This document shows, piece after piece, positions 17,424-25,727 of a DNA stretch of 44,869 bases. Origin of the DNA: Chrysochromulina tobinii. Taxonomy: Eukaryota > Haptophyta > Prymnesiales > Chrysochromulinaceae. Made by a program: the position numbers and the translations under genes. The stretch covers positions 1 through 44,869 of the forward strand of contig JWZX01002565.1 in NCBI GenBank assembly GCA_001275005.1, written 5' to 3'. How positions within the stretch are numbered: position 1 is the first letter of the stretch; the number at the start of each line of letters is the position of its first letter. The notes beneath the pieces were generated by a model. It saw only the letters and a list, made by a program, of their open reading frames with translations. It was not told where the DNA came from and did not search any database.

Positions 17424-19007
17424 CTAAAGCTCGTCCTTTTCAACCATCTCCCTCAGCCTCGAAGCATTGAGCGGCCGCAGCTCGCGCTCATCGATGGCCA
17501 GGCTCTCCTCAAAGTCGAGCAGCTTGTGAGGGAGGGCCTCGAGCAGGCCTCGCGGCCCCGCGGCCTCCTCCCGCTCGCGAACGTGCCGCTGCGTCGCCTC
17601 GTTCGCGCTCGCTTCGTACACGAAGGAGATGAGCTCGTCGAGGTCGACGTCGCCGTCGCGCAGGTCCTTCCAGTAGCGCGGCTCGCTCTTGGAGCGCGCT
17701 GGGTAGAGCGCGATCGTATCCTTGTGCACGTGCGAGCCATGAGGGTACGGGATGGCGTTGAACACGCAGTCCATCCATCCGACAACAAGGCTGCCGTTGG
17801 AGCTGGGCGCGTCAAGGAACTCGGCGAGGCGAATGTATTTGGGGCGCAGGCGCGCGTGCGTGTCGCGGCGCGCCTCCGCCACAGGCACGCTCGAGCGGCC
17901 GGGGAAGTACATGTAGATCAGATAGTCAGCATCGGCCGCAAGTTTGATGACGCGCTCGTGGAAGTCGCGCGCGACCACGCGGACCAGCACACCCTCCTTT
18001 GCAGCCGATGGACGCTCAGAGACTAGCGGCCGCTCGGCTGAGCGGCCCGTCTCGTTCGCATGCTTCAGCTGGATGGCGGCTTCCTCGTCGCTCTTGTCGA
18101 GCTGCGTGAGCTCGTCGGCCGTGCACAGCTGCAGCTCCTCGTCGCAGAGGGCAGGCCGCACCTCTGCACTCAACTCGTCCCCAAGGTGCAGCGCGTACTT
18201 GCCCTCACGCGCCCAACGCGAGATCGCGTCCACAAGCGCGTCCGAGTGATCCTCGACCAGCCGGTCGCAGCCGCGGCGCACCTTTTTGTTGTGGTACGTG
18301 TTCGGCCAGCTGCAGATGCGCTCGACCTCGGCCTCGACGATAGACTCTAACTCGCCGACGGTGGCCGACTTCTGGAAGGCGGTGCGCGAGTGGTGCTTCT
18401 TGAGCTGCGCGTGGCGCTCACGGAGTCGGGGCAGCAGCCCCATGTCGAAGTTGGACACGAGCCGCGCGCATGCGAGGCACGGCGATCGCACCGGGATGAC
18501 GAGCTTCGGGTATGAAGCCGTGCGCTCGTCGTCCTCCACGACCGGTGCGGCGGCAGTGCGTGAGGCGATGGGCTTGCCCTTGGCAAAGGCGAGCGCGTCG
18601 GATGACGAATTGAGCTCCGTGAGCGACGGCGCCGCCTTGCTCGCCACCCAGCGCGAGATCGTGCTCGCATCCCGCCGGCCGTCGAACTCGATCGGCGGCC
18701 CGTCGCCGCGGTGGATGAAGAGGAGCGTCGGGTAGCCCTTGATGTCGAGGCGCGTCGCGAGCTCCTCCACCTCGGTGCCGTCGACCTTGGCGAATGGCGT
18801 GCTGCTCGAGGCGGCGGCCGAATCAAACTCGGGCAACAACGCGCGCGAGTGTCCGCACCACGGAGCGTACACGAGCAGAGCAAAGCCCGCGTTCTGCTCG
18901 CGGAAGGCGTCGAAGGCGTCGGTCGAGGCGATTTTGGTGACGGAGGCCGCGTGCGTGTGCGTGCTTAGCAGCGACCACAAGGCCACCATGAGTGCGGCGC
19001 GAGCCAT
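17424..19007 (-). CDS. ER protein disulfide isomerase-like protein with KDEL, 527 aa
   Basis: Start ATG 19007 gives a signal peptide (residues 1-20); in-frame codons above are treated as 5' UTR. Residues about 22-125 form a thioredoxin domain with YAPWCGHS (CGHS at 51-54) and the cis-Pro segment GYPTLLF. The usual CGHC has lost its second Cys, so it is monothiol-type and better suited to holding or isomerising than to oxidising. Residues about 175-300 have a spaced Cys pattern (177, 180, 232, 247, 288, 295) that resembles a saposin-B or canopy-like helical domain. A second thioredoxin-like fold without an active site follows (about 350-470; LVVGWMDCVFN). The protein ends EKDEL, the ER retrieval signal. 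Inferred role: folding or quality control of a client class in the ER lumen. A Sel1-repeat membrane protein lies next to it on the same strand. Confidence 0.88.
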   Translation of the reverse strand: MARAALMVALWSLLSTHTHAASVTKIASTDAFDAFREQNAGFALLVYAPWCGHSRALLPEFDSAAASSSTPFAKVDGTEVEELATRLDIKGYPTLLFIHRGDGPPIEFDGRRDASTISRWVASKAAPSLTELNSSSDALAFAKGKPIASRTAAAPVVEDDERTASYPKLVIPVRSPCLACARLVSNFDMGLLPRLRERHAQLKKHHSRTAFQKSATVGELESIVEAEVERICSWPNTYHNKKVRRGCDRLVEDHSDALVDAISRWAREGKYALHLGDELSAEVRPALCDEELQLCTADELTQLDKSDEEAAIQLKHANETGRSAERPLVSERPSAAKEGVLVRVVARDFHERVIKLAADADYLIYMYFPGRSSVPVAEARRDTHARLRPKYIRLAEFLDAPSSNGSLVVGWMDCVFNAIPYPHGSHVHKDTIALYPARSKSEPRYWKDLRDGDVDLDELISFVYEASANEATQRHVREREEAAGPRGLLEALPHKLLDFEESLAIDERELRPLNASRLREMVEKDEL

Positions 19008-19139
19008 GTGGTGCGGCGCACGAGCACGGTCAGTCGCCAAGCACTCGTGCGGAGCGGGCATTTCGCTCTTGCTCACATGTGTGAATGTGAATGACAGTAT
19101 CTCGAAGCTCTACAAATGGAAGTCACAATGGAAGTCACA

Positions 19140-20149
19140 CTAATGGTCCTTGTCCTTCCCAACCTTGAGCTTCTTGACGACCCCCTTCTTGCCGCCACGC
19201 TTCTCCAACTTCGCATACGCCATGCGAATCCGCAGGAGGAAAACGAGCGCCAAGGCCAGCAGCAGCATCCCAACATACCCCTTGGAGAGCGGAGTGCTAT
19301 TTTTGAGGGCCTTCTGGAGCTGCTGGCCCTTGGCACTCGCCCGCCACTTGGCAGCCCTGTCGCTGCCAAGGTCCGCGGCGAGATTGAGCATCCGCTCGGC
19401 ACGTACAGGGTCGGGGCGCAGGGCGGGCGAGATCCCATCCAGATAGAGGTTCGCGAGCTGCATGGCCGCATTCGAATGGTTCTGCTCGAGTGCCGCCCGC
19501 TCGAGCATGCTGATGGCGGTCGCAATCTCCTCCTTGGCATGCGCTGTGGACGCGTCCTGGGCTCTCTCCGGCTTGAGGTACCTGCCATCCCGAGGGTACC
19601 GATTCATCAAGGATCAACAAGGATCATCAAGGATCATCAAGGATCATCAATGGTCATCAATGGTCATCAAGTGTCATCAAAGGTCATCAAAGGTCATCAA
19701 GGGTACCGAGTCGTGATGGTGACCGCCCACGCGTAGAGACCTTCAGCGACTCCCTTGGAAGCACTCTGGATGAGCATCTCCTCGGACGCGTGGCTGTCCA
19801 CCCCATTCACGCATTGCGCGCGGTCCTCGCGCTGCAGCCGCGAGCGCCACGCGAGCTCGCCCGCGTCGCGTCGCAGCCAGTCCGTCGCGCCCGGGTGGCG
19901 CTCACCAAACTTGGACAAGCTGCGGCTGCGCTCCGCCCCTCTGACGGAGCGGTCGGCCACCGCCGTACCGAGCGGCAGTGGAGCCTCTGCCGCACGCTCC
20001 ACGGGAGGCTCGTCCGTACCTGCGCTGTCCTGGGCGGCAGCCTGCGGCGGTAGCTCCGAATCGGCTGCCACTCTCTCCTCAGCGATGGGCGGCGATGAGA
20101 CACGTCGCCATGGCGTGGTCGCGCGGCCGAAGGCACCGTGCAGAAACAT
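19140..20149 (-). CDS. Sel1-repeat membrane protein, two exons, 294 aa
   Basis: Exon 1 (20149-19707) and exon 2 (19581-19140) join in phase 2 across a 125-bp intron (GTACCC/CAG), giving TITTRYLKPERAQ at the junction. Start ATG 20149; the open frame above begins only at TTG. Residues about 165-225 carry Sel1-like tetratricopeptide repeats (AISMLERAALEQNHSNAAMQ, then RAERMLNLAADLGSDRAA). A single membrane helix (about 249-266) and a lysine-rich tail follow. Family knowledge: Sel1 repeats scaffold protein complexes, notably SEL1L/Hrd3 in ER-associated degradation. The layout of luminal or cytosolic repeats plus one C-terminal helix fits, but the protein is much shorter than Hrd3. The intron is a decamer repeat array. 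Confidence 0.74.
19608..19704 (-). repeat. Intronic decamer minisatellite (GGATCATCAA / GGTCATCAAA)
   Basis: About nine to ten tandem 10-nt units (ggatcatcaa, tggtcatcaa, aggtcatcaa) fill the intron of the Sel1 gene. In the sense strand each is TTGATGACC(T) or TTGATCC. Confidence 0.93.
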
Positions 20150-20502
20150 GGGAGCACTGCGAGGACACGTTTGTACCGCTGAAGCCACGAGCACAGGGAC
20201 AAAGCATCTCAATGAGGTCAATTCACATACATGGTGTTCAGTACAACGCCTTGCACGTTTTATGGAAAGAAAACAACGGACTAACTGCAATGTGAGCCCT
20301 CACTCCTTACGCTTAAGAGCCCCCTTGGCCTTGGCCAGAATCATGGGATAGCCAAAGAAGCCGCCCAGCACCACATTGATGGGGCACCACCATAGCAGAG
20401 AAAGGAGAGCTTACAGATAGCGGCAAAGCACTAAACTACAGCGGCAGGTAGAGTCGAGCGCTACAACTCCCATGACGAACTCCACGCCTGTCGCCTCTGG
20501 GA
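20150..20502. other. Intergenic gap, 353 bp, with a possible orphan minus-strand exon
   Basis: On the minus strand, about 20401-20300 reads as a 33-residue hydrophobic frame ending KRKE-stop (core WWCPINVVLGGFFGYPMI). It lies between the Sel1 gene and the SET gene. It looks like the C-terminal exon of a small membrane protein, but no first exon or start was found, so it is only a candidate. Confidence 0.3.
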
Positions 20503-21750
20503 TCACACACCCGTTCCCTTTTGCCTTTTGGCTACCCTCGGCCGCAGGCGCTGCCGCCATGCCAGCTCGCCCTCACATGTGGGGCAGTCACACGAAAAAC
20601 TGTACTCGCTTAGCGCCGCGTGCCGCCGCGTCACTGGCTGCGCCTCGTCAATGTACGAGATCGTCACTTCGTCGCCGCGCGCGATCGAGCACAGGGCTAT
20701 CAGGCGTGCGCCATGCGTCTCGTCATACTGCACCTCCGCGTTCGGAGAGCAGCTGTGGTTTAGACACGAGAGGTGAGCAAAGATGGCCGCACCCTCAACA
20801 TTGGGCAGCGGCGTCGGCAGAGCTCGAAGCAGCGCGTCATAAGCCTCCCCGCCCGCCCCACGACTCGCTCGGAGAACGCTCACCACTGGGTGCGCCGGAT
20901 TCTCAATCACCACCTCGAGGGCGTTCTGGCGAGCGAGTCCGACAAGCCGGCCCCAGCAAGCCAGGTCGAGCCAGCTGCTCCCACTGCCCTCGGGTGACGT
21001 GACACGGAGCGCCGGATGGTCTCCGAGCGCGGCTCGGAGGAGCTCGAGCGCACGTGCAGCCACATCGCGCATCGACGCGCGGAAGGTGATCACCTCATCG
21101 ACTCGAGTGCTGGGCGCATCGACGGAGGCAAGTGGCAGGACGATTTCATACCAAGATGGCTGGCAAAAGGGACGCCACGGCGCACGAGCCACCGAGACAC
21201 ACGCAGAGCACGGGCGAGCGTCTGGGCGGTGAAACCGACTATCGCGGCAAGTGTCGCACCGAATCTGATCGTAGCGTGCGAGGATACTGGCGACGATGCG
21301 TTCAGCAAGCGCAAAAAAGTAGAAGCCCTTCTCTTGTTCGCGAATGTAGGCATCAAAGCGATGCCTTGCCGCTTTGCGTGACGCGCTGCCTCGGCAGCAC
21401 AGCACTGAATGGGTTCCTCCAATGCTGTGCGCGAGCTCCTCACACGCCGCACTGCAAAACCTCGCCTCACAGCCATTGGCTCGACACGGCACCTCTTCGC
21501 TCATGAAGTCATCTTCGTCACTTGTAAATATGTCTGGGGGCCTCTGGAGCTGCGCTGCATGCTGGAGCTGCAAGGAGATCCGGCCAATTGGACGAAGGCA
21601 GTGCGTGCATGCGCGCACGTCCTCAGGGTTGACATGCAGCGACACGAGCGGGCCCTCTGCAAAGAGGATCGTGCCGGCGTCTGCTGCCGTGCGTGCCTGG
21701 CCGGCTCGGCCGCGTGGCGTGTCCTCGATGAAGCGAAGATGGCGACTCAT
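20503..21750 (-). CDS. SET/MYND-type (SMYD-like) protein lysine methyltransferase, 415 aa
   Basis: Start ATG 21750 (longer open frame rejected because it overlaps the divergent aldo-keto reductase). A split SET domain begins near residue 15 (AGTILFAEGPLVSLHV). A MYND-like zinc cluster lies at about 48-119 (CTHC ... CRANGCEARFCSAAC ... C). A second small Cys cluster lies near 165-185 (CDTC). The SET core has NHSCSPN (331-337, which forms the SAM/lysine channel pseudoknot) and DEVTISYID (360-368). The post-SET CDCPTC (387-392) completes the zinc site. This order matches SMYD proteins, which methylate lysines on histones or cytosolic proteins; the substrate cannot be read. All catalytic landmarks are intact. 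Single exon. Confidence 0.88.
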   Translation of the reverse strand: MSRHLRFIEDTPRGRAGQARTAADAGTILFAEGPLVSLHVNPEDVRACTHCLRPIGRISLQLQHAAQLQRPPDIFTSDEDDFMSEEVPCRANGCEARFCSAACEELAHSIGGTHSVLCCRGSASRKAARHRFDAYIREQEKGFYFFALAERIVASILARYDQIRCDTCRDSRFHRPDARPCSACVSVARAPWRPFCQPSWYEIVLPLASVDAPSTRVDEVITFRASMRDVAARALELLRAALGDHPALRVTSPEGSGSSWLDLACWGRLVGLARQNALEVVIENPAHPVVSVLRASRGAGGEAYDALLRALPTPLPNVEGAAIFAHLSCLNHSCSPNAEVQYDETHGARLIALCSIARGDEVTISYIDEAQPVTRRHAALSEYSFSCDCPTCEGELAWRQRLRPRVAKRQKGTGV

Positions 21751-21957
21751 GGGTTTGCTGAAGAGACGAAGCGAGGTCAGAAGCCGTGCGCCGGTCGACG
21801 ACGCCGTGTTTGGGCACGTACGGAGAGCGCGATGCGTCTGTACTGCCCCCCTTGTTCCACGTGTTCCACCGTGCTCCACGGAACATGACGGAACCAGTAT
21901 GGAAGTTGAGCCGTTACGTTGGGGCGAGGAGGTGCCCGCGACGGCGGAGCGACTTTT
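21751..21957. promoter_or_regulatory. Divergent intergenic region, putative bidirectional promoter
   Basis: 207 bp between the SET/MYND gene (minus) and the aldo-keto reductase (plus). It contains a short interrupted palindromic run, cacgtgttccaccgtgctcc, near 21858-21877. Function is inferred from position. Confidence 0.35.
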
Positions 21958-22989
21958 ATGCGATTGGCGTCGGCGCTCCGAGTCGGTACCCTTTCTCTTC
22001 TCAGCAGCACACCGCACCTCGTGCGCTCTTCGATGGCTACCGCTACGTGTGCCACCGACACGATCACCCTCCACGACGGCAGACTGCACCCGGCTATTGG
22101 CTACGGCACATACAAGGTCGGCGTCGTGCCGACGAGCGCCAGCTCGGCTGTCGCCTCCGGATCGACGGCGACCGATGCCGTCGACCCGGCCGAGTGCGTG
22201 GCGACCGCGCTCAAGCTTGGCTACCGCTTTCTCGACTGTGCCGAATTCTACGCCAACGAGAAGGCCGTCGGCGAGGGCATCGCCAAGAGTGGCGTGCCGC
22301 GGGACCAACTCTTCCTTGCGTCAAAGGTGTGGACGACGACGATCCACAAGGGGCCGGAGGCGGTGCAAACGCAGCTCGAGAAGACGCTCGCCGACCTGGG
22401 CACCGACTACATCGACCTGTACGCCATCCATTGGCCGGTGCCCGGCAAGCACGTCGAGGCGTACAAGCAGCTCGAGAAAGCGCAGGCAGCGGGCCAGATT
22501 CGATCTCTGGGCATCTCGAACTATGCGGTTGAGGACTATCAGGAGCTGTTTGCGAACGGCGCGACCGTCAAGCCCGTCATCAATCAGATCGAGATCAATC
22601 CCTTCCTCTACCGCAAAAACACGATCGACTTCTTCACGGCTGAAGGTGTGAAGATGCAGAGCTACCGGACTCTGAGGGACGGCAAAGCCTTCGAAGACCC
22701 AACAGTAGTGGCGCTCGCGTCCAAGTACGCGAAGACGGCGGCGCAGATCCTGATGCGCTGGTGCGTGCAACACAGCTTTATCGCCATTCCCAAGTCCACC
22801 AAGGAGGCGCGAATGCTCGAGAATCTCGCCGTGTTCGACTTTGAGCTCGACGCGCCAGATATGGCGACACTCGACGGCCTCACGACCCCCGAGGCGATCG
22901 CTAAGTTTGCGGAGCTGTACCGCAAGTGTGTCGTGCGCGACACGCCGCTCTCGATCGACCTCGCCAAGACGAACATCACGGAGGGCTGA
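21958..22989 (+). CDS. Aldo-keto reductase
   Basis: Single exon. Two starts are plausible: ATG 21958 (343 aa, with a Ser/Arg/Leu-rich leader of 25 residues that could be an organelle-targeting peptide) and ATG 22033 (318 aa, beginning right before the barrel). Numbering from the second, the AKR catalytic tetrad is complete: Asp68 and Tyr73 in LDCAEFYANE, Lys98 in ASKVW and His133 in LYAIHWPV. GISNYAVEDYQELF and INQIEINPFL are the substrate-side and Gln-Glu landmarks, and IPKSTKEARMLENL is the NADPH phosphate-binding segment. NADPH-dependent reduction of aldehydes or ketones, or sugar reduction, is expected. Residues 35-53 are an insertion (Ser/Ala/Thr-rich) between the first barrel strands. 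Confidence 0.93.
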   Translation: MRLASALRVGTLSLLSSTPHLVRSSMATATCATDTITLHDGRLHPAIGYGTYKVGVVPTSASSAVASGSTATDAVDPAECVATALKLGYRFLDCAEFYANEKAVGEGIAKSGVPRDQLFLASKVWTTTIHKGPEAVQTQLEKTLADLGTDYIDLYAIHWPVPGKHVEAYKQLEKAQAAGQIRSLGISNYAVEDYQELFANGATVKPVINQIEINPFLYRKNTIDFFTAEGVKMQSYRTLRDGKAFEDPTVVALASKYAKTAAQILMRWCVQHSFIAIPKSTKEARMLENLAVFDFELDAPDMATLDGLTTPEAIAKFAELYRKCVVRDTPLSIDLAKTNITEG

Positions 22990-23415
22990 GCGGTGAGCCC
23001 GCGTCGATCGTGACGTGTGCGACGTGCGACCGCGCGAGCTCTGAGCCGTGAGCCGAGGCCCCATGCGGCCGGAGCCGACGCGGACGCGAGCGAGTCACAT
23101 ATTAGTGTCTAATTTGCTTCTCTCGACCGTGCCATGAAAATAAGCACGCCTCGCCCACTGCATTCCACGACGCGCCCCCCGCGCCCCCGCCCGCACCCGA
23201 ATGCCGAATTACTGAAAGTGGTGCAAAAGCGCGCCCTCAGGCGCCCCGCCCCCACGGCCCGCCACCCCTGCCCGCCCGCGCACCATTGCCGCACCAACTC
23301 GAAAAGTGTCTTAAGGGTTGCCATGAGGGCCAAGTCGAGAGTCTTCTGCCTTCAGGAGAGCAACGAGCACTGAATCCGAGCGCGGCGCTCAGCATATCGC
23401 GGCGCTCGGGAGGGC
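22990..23415. other. Convergent intergenic gap, 426 bp
   Basis: 3' flanks of the aldo-keto reductase (plus) and the GT2 gene (minus). It contains short direct repeats (ggtgagcc/cgtgagcc near 22992 and 23046) and C-rich stretches. No gene or RNA was identified. Confidence 0.45.
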
Positions 23416-24013
23416 TCACTCGTCCGCCGTGTTCAGCCCTTGTTCGTGTCCGGAAGGCGGTTCCTCGTACTCGATGGCCTCCTCGTTCTCGGCCTCGCGC
23501 GCGCCGAAGTAGAAGCCGAAGTGAGAAGCTGCACGCACACGCGCGGCGGTCTCATCGCTGCTGCTGCTGCCCACGACGGCGGCGGCGGCGGCGGTGGCGA
23601 CGACGGTGGCCCCCGCTGCGGGGTCCGTGAAACTGTGCCGTGCGCTGCTGCTCCGTCTGTCCGGACTGGATTCCGCAATCGTGTGAAGTTGCCCCTCGAC
23701 GTCGGCCTGGAGGCCTTCGCATGATTGAGAAGGTAATTGAGAAGGTATCCGCCGAGCTGGCGGCTGCGAGCGTCTGCGGTCTTCGTCATCATCCTCTTCG
23801 CCTGAGGAGGGCTGGAACAGCGGGGTACCCGAGCCGGTACGCCGATGGCCCTTCTTCGCAGGGCCCGTGCGCTTATGCCGAGGCTTGTCGGGCGGCGCTG
23901 GAGGCTCGACAGTGATTCGGACCTCTGAGGTCGTTGCGCCCTCGGCGGAGGAAGCGACGACCGTTGGGGGCGTCCTCTCCGGCACCGGCGGCATCGCACT
24001 CCCAGCGGTGGTA

Positions 24014-24061
<48 letters not shown>

Positions 24062-25579
24062 GCCTTGTTCTCGCTGCCGCCTCGCTCGGTCGGAACGAAA
24101 CCCTGTGAGTCGACGCGGCCCGTGAGGATGCGGAATAGGGAGGTGCCCACGATCAGCGCATTCCACAGCAGATAGAGGGAGCTCCCTAGCTGGAAGGCGA
24201 CGATGTACGGGATATCGGCGCGCTTGGCCATGAGGCTCGCGTTGGCAAAGATGAAGAGGGTGATCACGCCGTAGGTGCCGATGGAATAGTTCATCATGAT
24301 CTGGTTGTACGGCCCGAGCGTTTCGGACTGTGTGCTCAAGATGAGCGAGAAGAGCGGCGTGACGAAGGCGTTGATCGCCGCAGTGACGAGCATGAGCCAA
24401 CGCCACGGCAGCCAATAATACAGTGACGCCTTCTTGCGGCACGAGAGCGACGACTTGCGGATGTCGCGAAAGTGCTGCATCGTCACCTGATCCCACCCAA
24501 TCTCCCAGCGTAGCCGCTGCCGCCAGAGGGCCTTGAACGACTTGGGCGGCAGCTCGCCCGAGCGGCTCTCGGGGCAAAAGCGGATCTTGATATCGCCGAG
24601 GAGCACACGCACTGACAGCTCGATATCCTCCGTCTGCACGTCGTGACGAAACATGTACTTGCGCAGCGTCTCCGTCTTCCACAGCGCATTGGAGCCGCCG
24701 AAGACGCCCATGCGCGTGAGGAACTGCGCGGGGCATGGCGACGAGCCGCTCAGGGAGGCGCTCGGGGGGAAGGGTGCCATCAGAGGCCATCAAGGCCATC
24801 AGAGGCCATCGGAGGCCGTCAGTGGCGCCTTCAGAAGGCGCGTCCGGGAGGCGCGGGCTCACCTGTACTGCCGGGAAGAAGCAAAAGAAGATGACGAAGA
24901 ATTCGGCGTCGAGGATCTTGGCGAGGAGGGTGGGCTTATAGCGCAGGTACGTTGAGCCCTGCACGCAATGGCAATCCTTCCGCCGCATCATCTCCGCCGC
25001 GAACATCAGGCTCGGCGGGTCGGGGTGGTGGTCGGCGTCGTAGATGACCAGAGTCTCCGTTGTGATGAGCGGCAGGCATGCGTTCAGGTTCTCGGCCTTG
25101 CTATGCGAGCCTTCGACCTTCAAGACCCGGAGCGTGCGCCCGTTTGGCCAACGCGTCGCCTCAAGGGCTGGCAGCAGCTCCTGCTCTGCGGCCAGCGGCT
25201 TCGGCGTGTTGTAGCACAGGATAAGCAAAAAGGGCTCCGGGTACTCGAGGTTCTCCATGATGTGCGTCACCGTGCCCTTGAGGATGTGCTGCTCGTTGGG
25301 CAGGTAGCATGGAACCAGCACAGTCACCGATCCGTGGGCAACTTTCACGACGGCAGGCTGTTCCTTGCCGAGATTGGCGACCATGCGCCGGTGCCTGCAT
25401 CGTTGATAGAAGGCCCCCGTGAGCGAGATGATGACGAGCGTGACCACGGCGTTGCACAGCACTAGGATGCCGAGGTAGACCCACGCGCCTGGCGAGTCGC
25501 CGAAGGCCGATGTCGGCATATCGGAACTCAACTCTCGGCCTCCTTTTCGGCCGTTCACGAGCAGCCCCTCTTTTCTCAT
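23416..25579 (-). CDS. GT2 processive glycosyltransferase (cellulose-synthase-like), two exons, 674 aa
   Basis: Exons 25579-24863 and 24723-23416 join in phase 0 across a 139-bp intron (CAG|GTGAGC ... GCGCAG|TTC), restoring FFPAVQFLTRMGVFGGSN. A membrane helix spans residues about 34-57. The GT-A catalytic domain has VTVLVPCYLPNE, the UDP/metal motif DADHH (181-185), GVFGGSNALWK, the catalytic base TED (270-272) and QRLRW (308-312), which lines the acceptor channel. Four or so membrane helices follow (about 335-450), then a long disordered cytosolic tail with polyalanine and acidic stretches. This is the processive GT2 layout shared by BcsA, curdlan, hyaluronan and mannan synthases; the sugar cannot be assigned. 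It starts 148 bp from the SGNH-like gene on the other strand. The intron carries a decamer array (24778-24840). Confidence 0.88.
24003..24062 (-). repeat. GCN repeat coding polyalanine
   Basis: A (GCG)n-type run on the plus strand encodes about 18 consecutive alanines in the tail of the GT2 protein. Confidence 0.92.
24778..24840 (-). repeat. Intronic decamer minisatellite (GAGGCCATCA)
   Basis: Short array of 10-nt units (catcagaggc, catcaaggc, catcggaggc) inside the GT2 intron; sense unit TGATGGCCTC. Confidence 0.9.
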
Positions 25580-25727
25580 TGTGAATGGGGGCACCCACGC
25601 CGGCGCCGGGCCGACTCCCCTGTGGGGAAAACGGGGAGGAGTGGTTCACGAGGTATGCGTGCTCTTCGTTCGTTCGTTCGTTTCAGGGGAGGTATGCGTG
25701 CTCTGTGGAAGCGGCTCTGCGGCGGTT
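25580..25727. promoter_or_regulatory. Bidirectional promoter between GT2 and SGNH genes
   Basis: Only 148 bp separate the two ATG codons. A near-perfect direct repeat, gaggtatgcgtgctct, occurs at 25650-25665 and 25690-25705, with a cgttcgttcgtttc run between the copies; a regulator binding both copies could control both genes. Function is inferred. Confidence 0.45.

Noticed and set aside
23873-24862. Read-through of GT2 exon 1 frame past the donor as an Arg/His-rich tail
   Set aside because: Splicing at CAG|GTGAGC restores the conserved GT2 core; the read-through frame is a shadow of exon 2.
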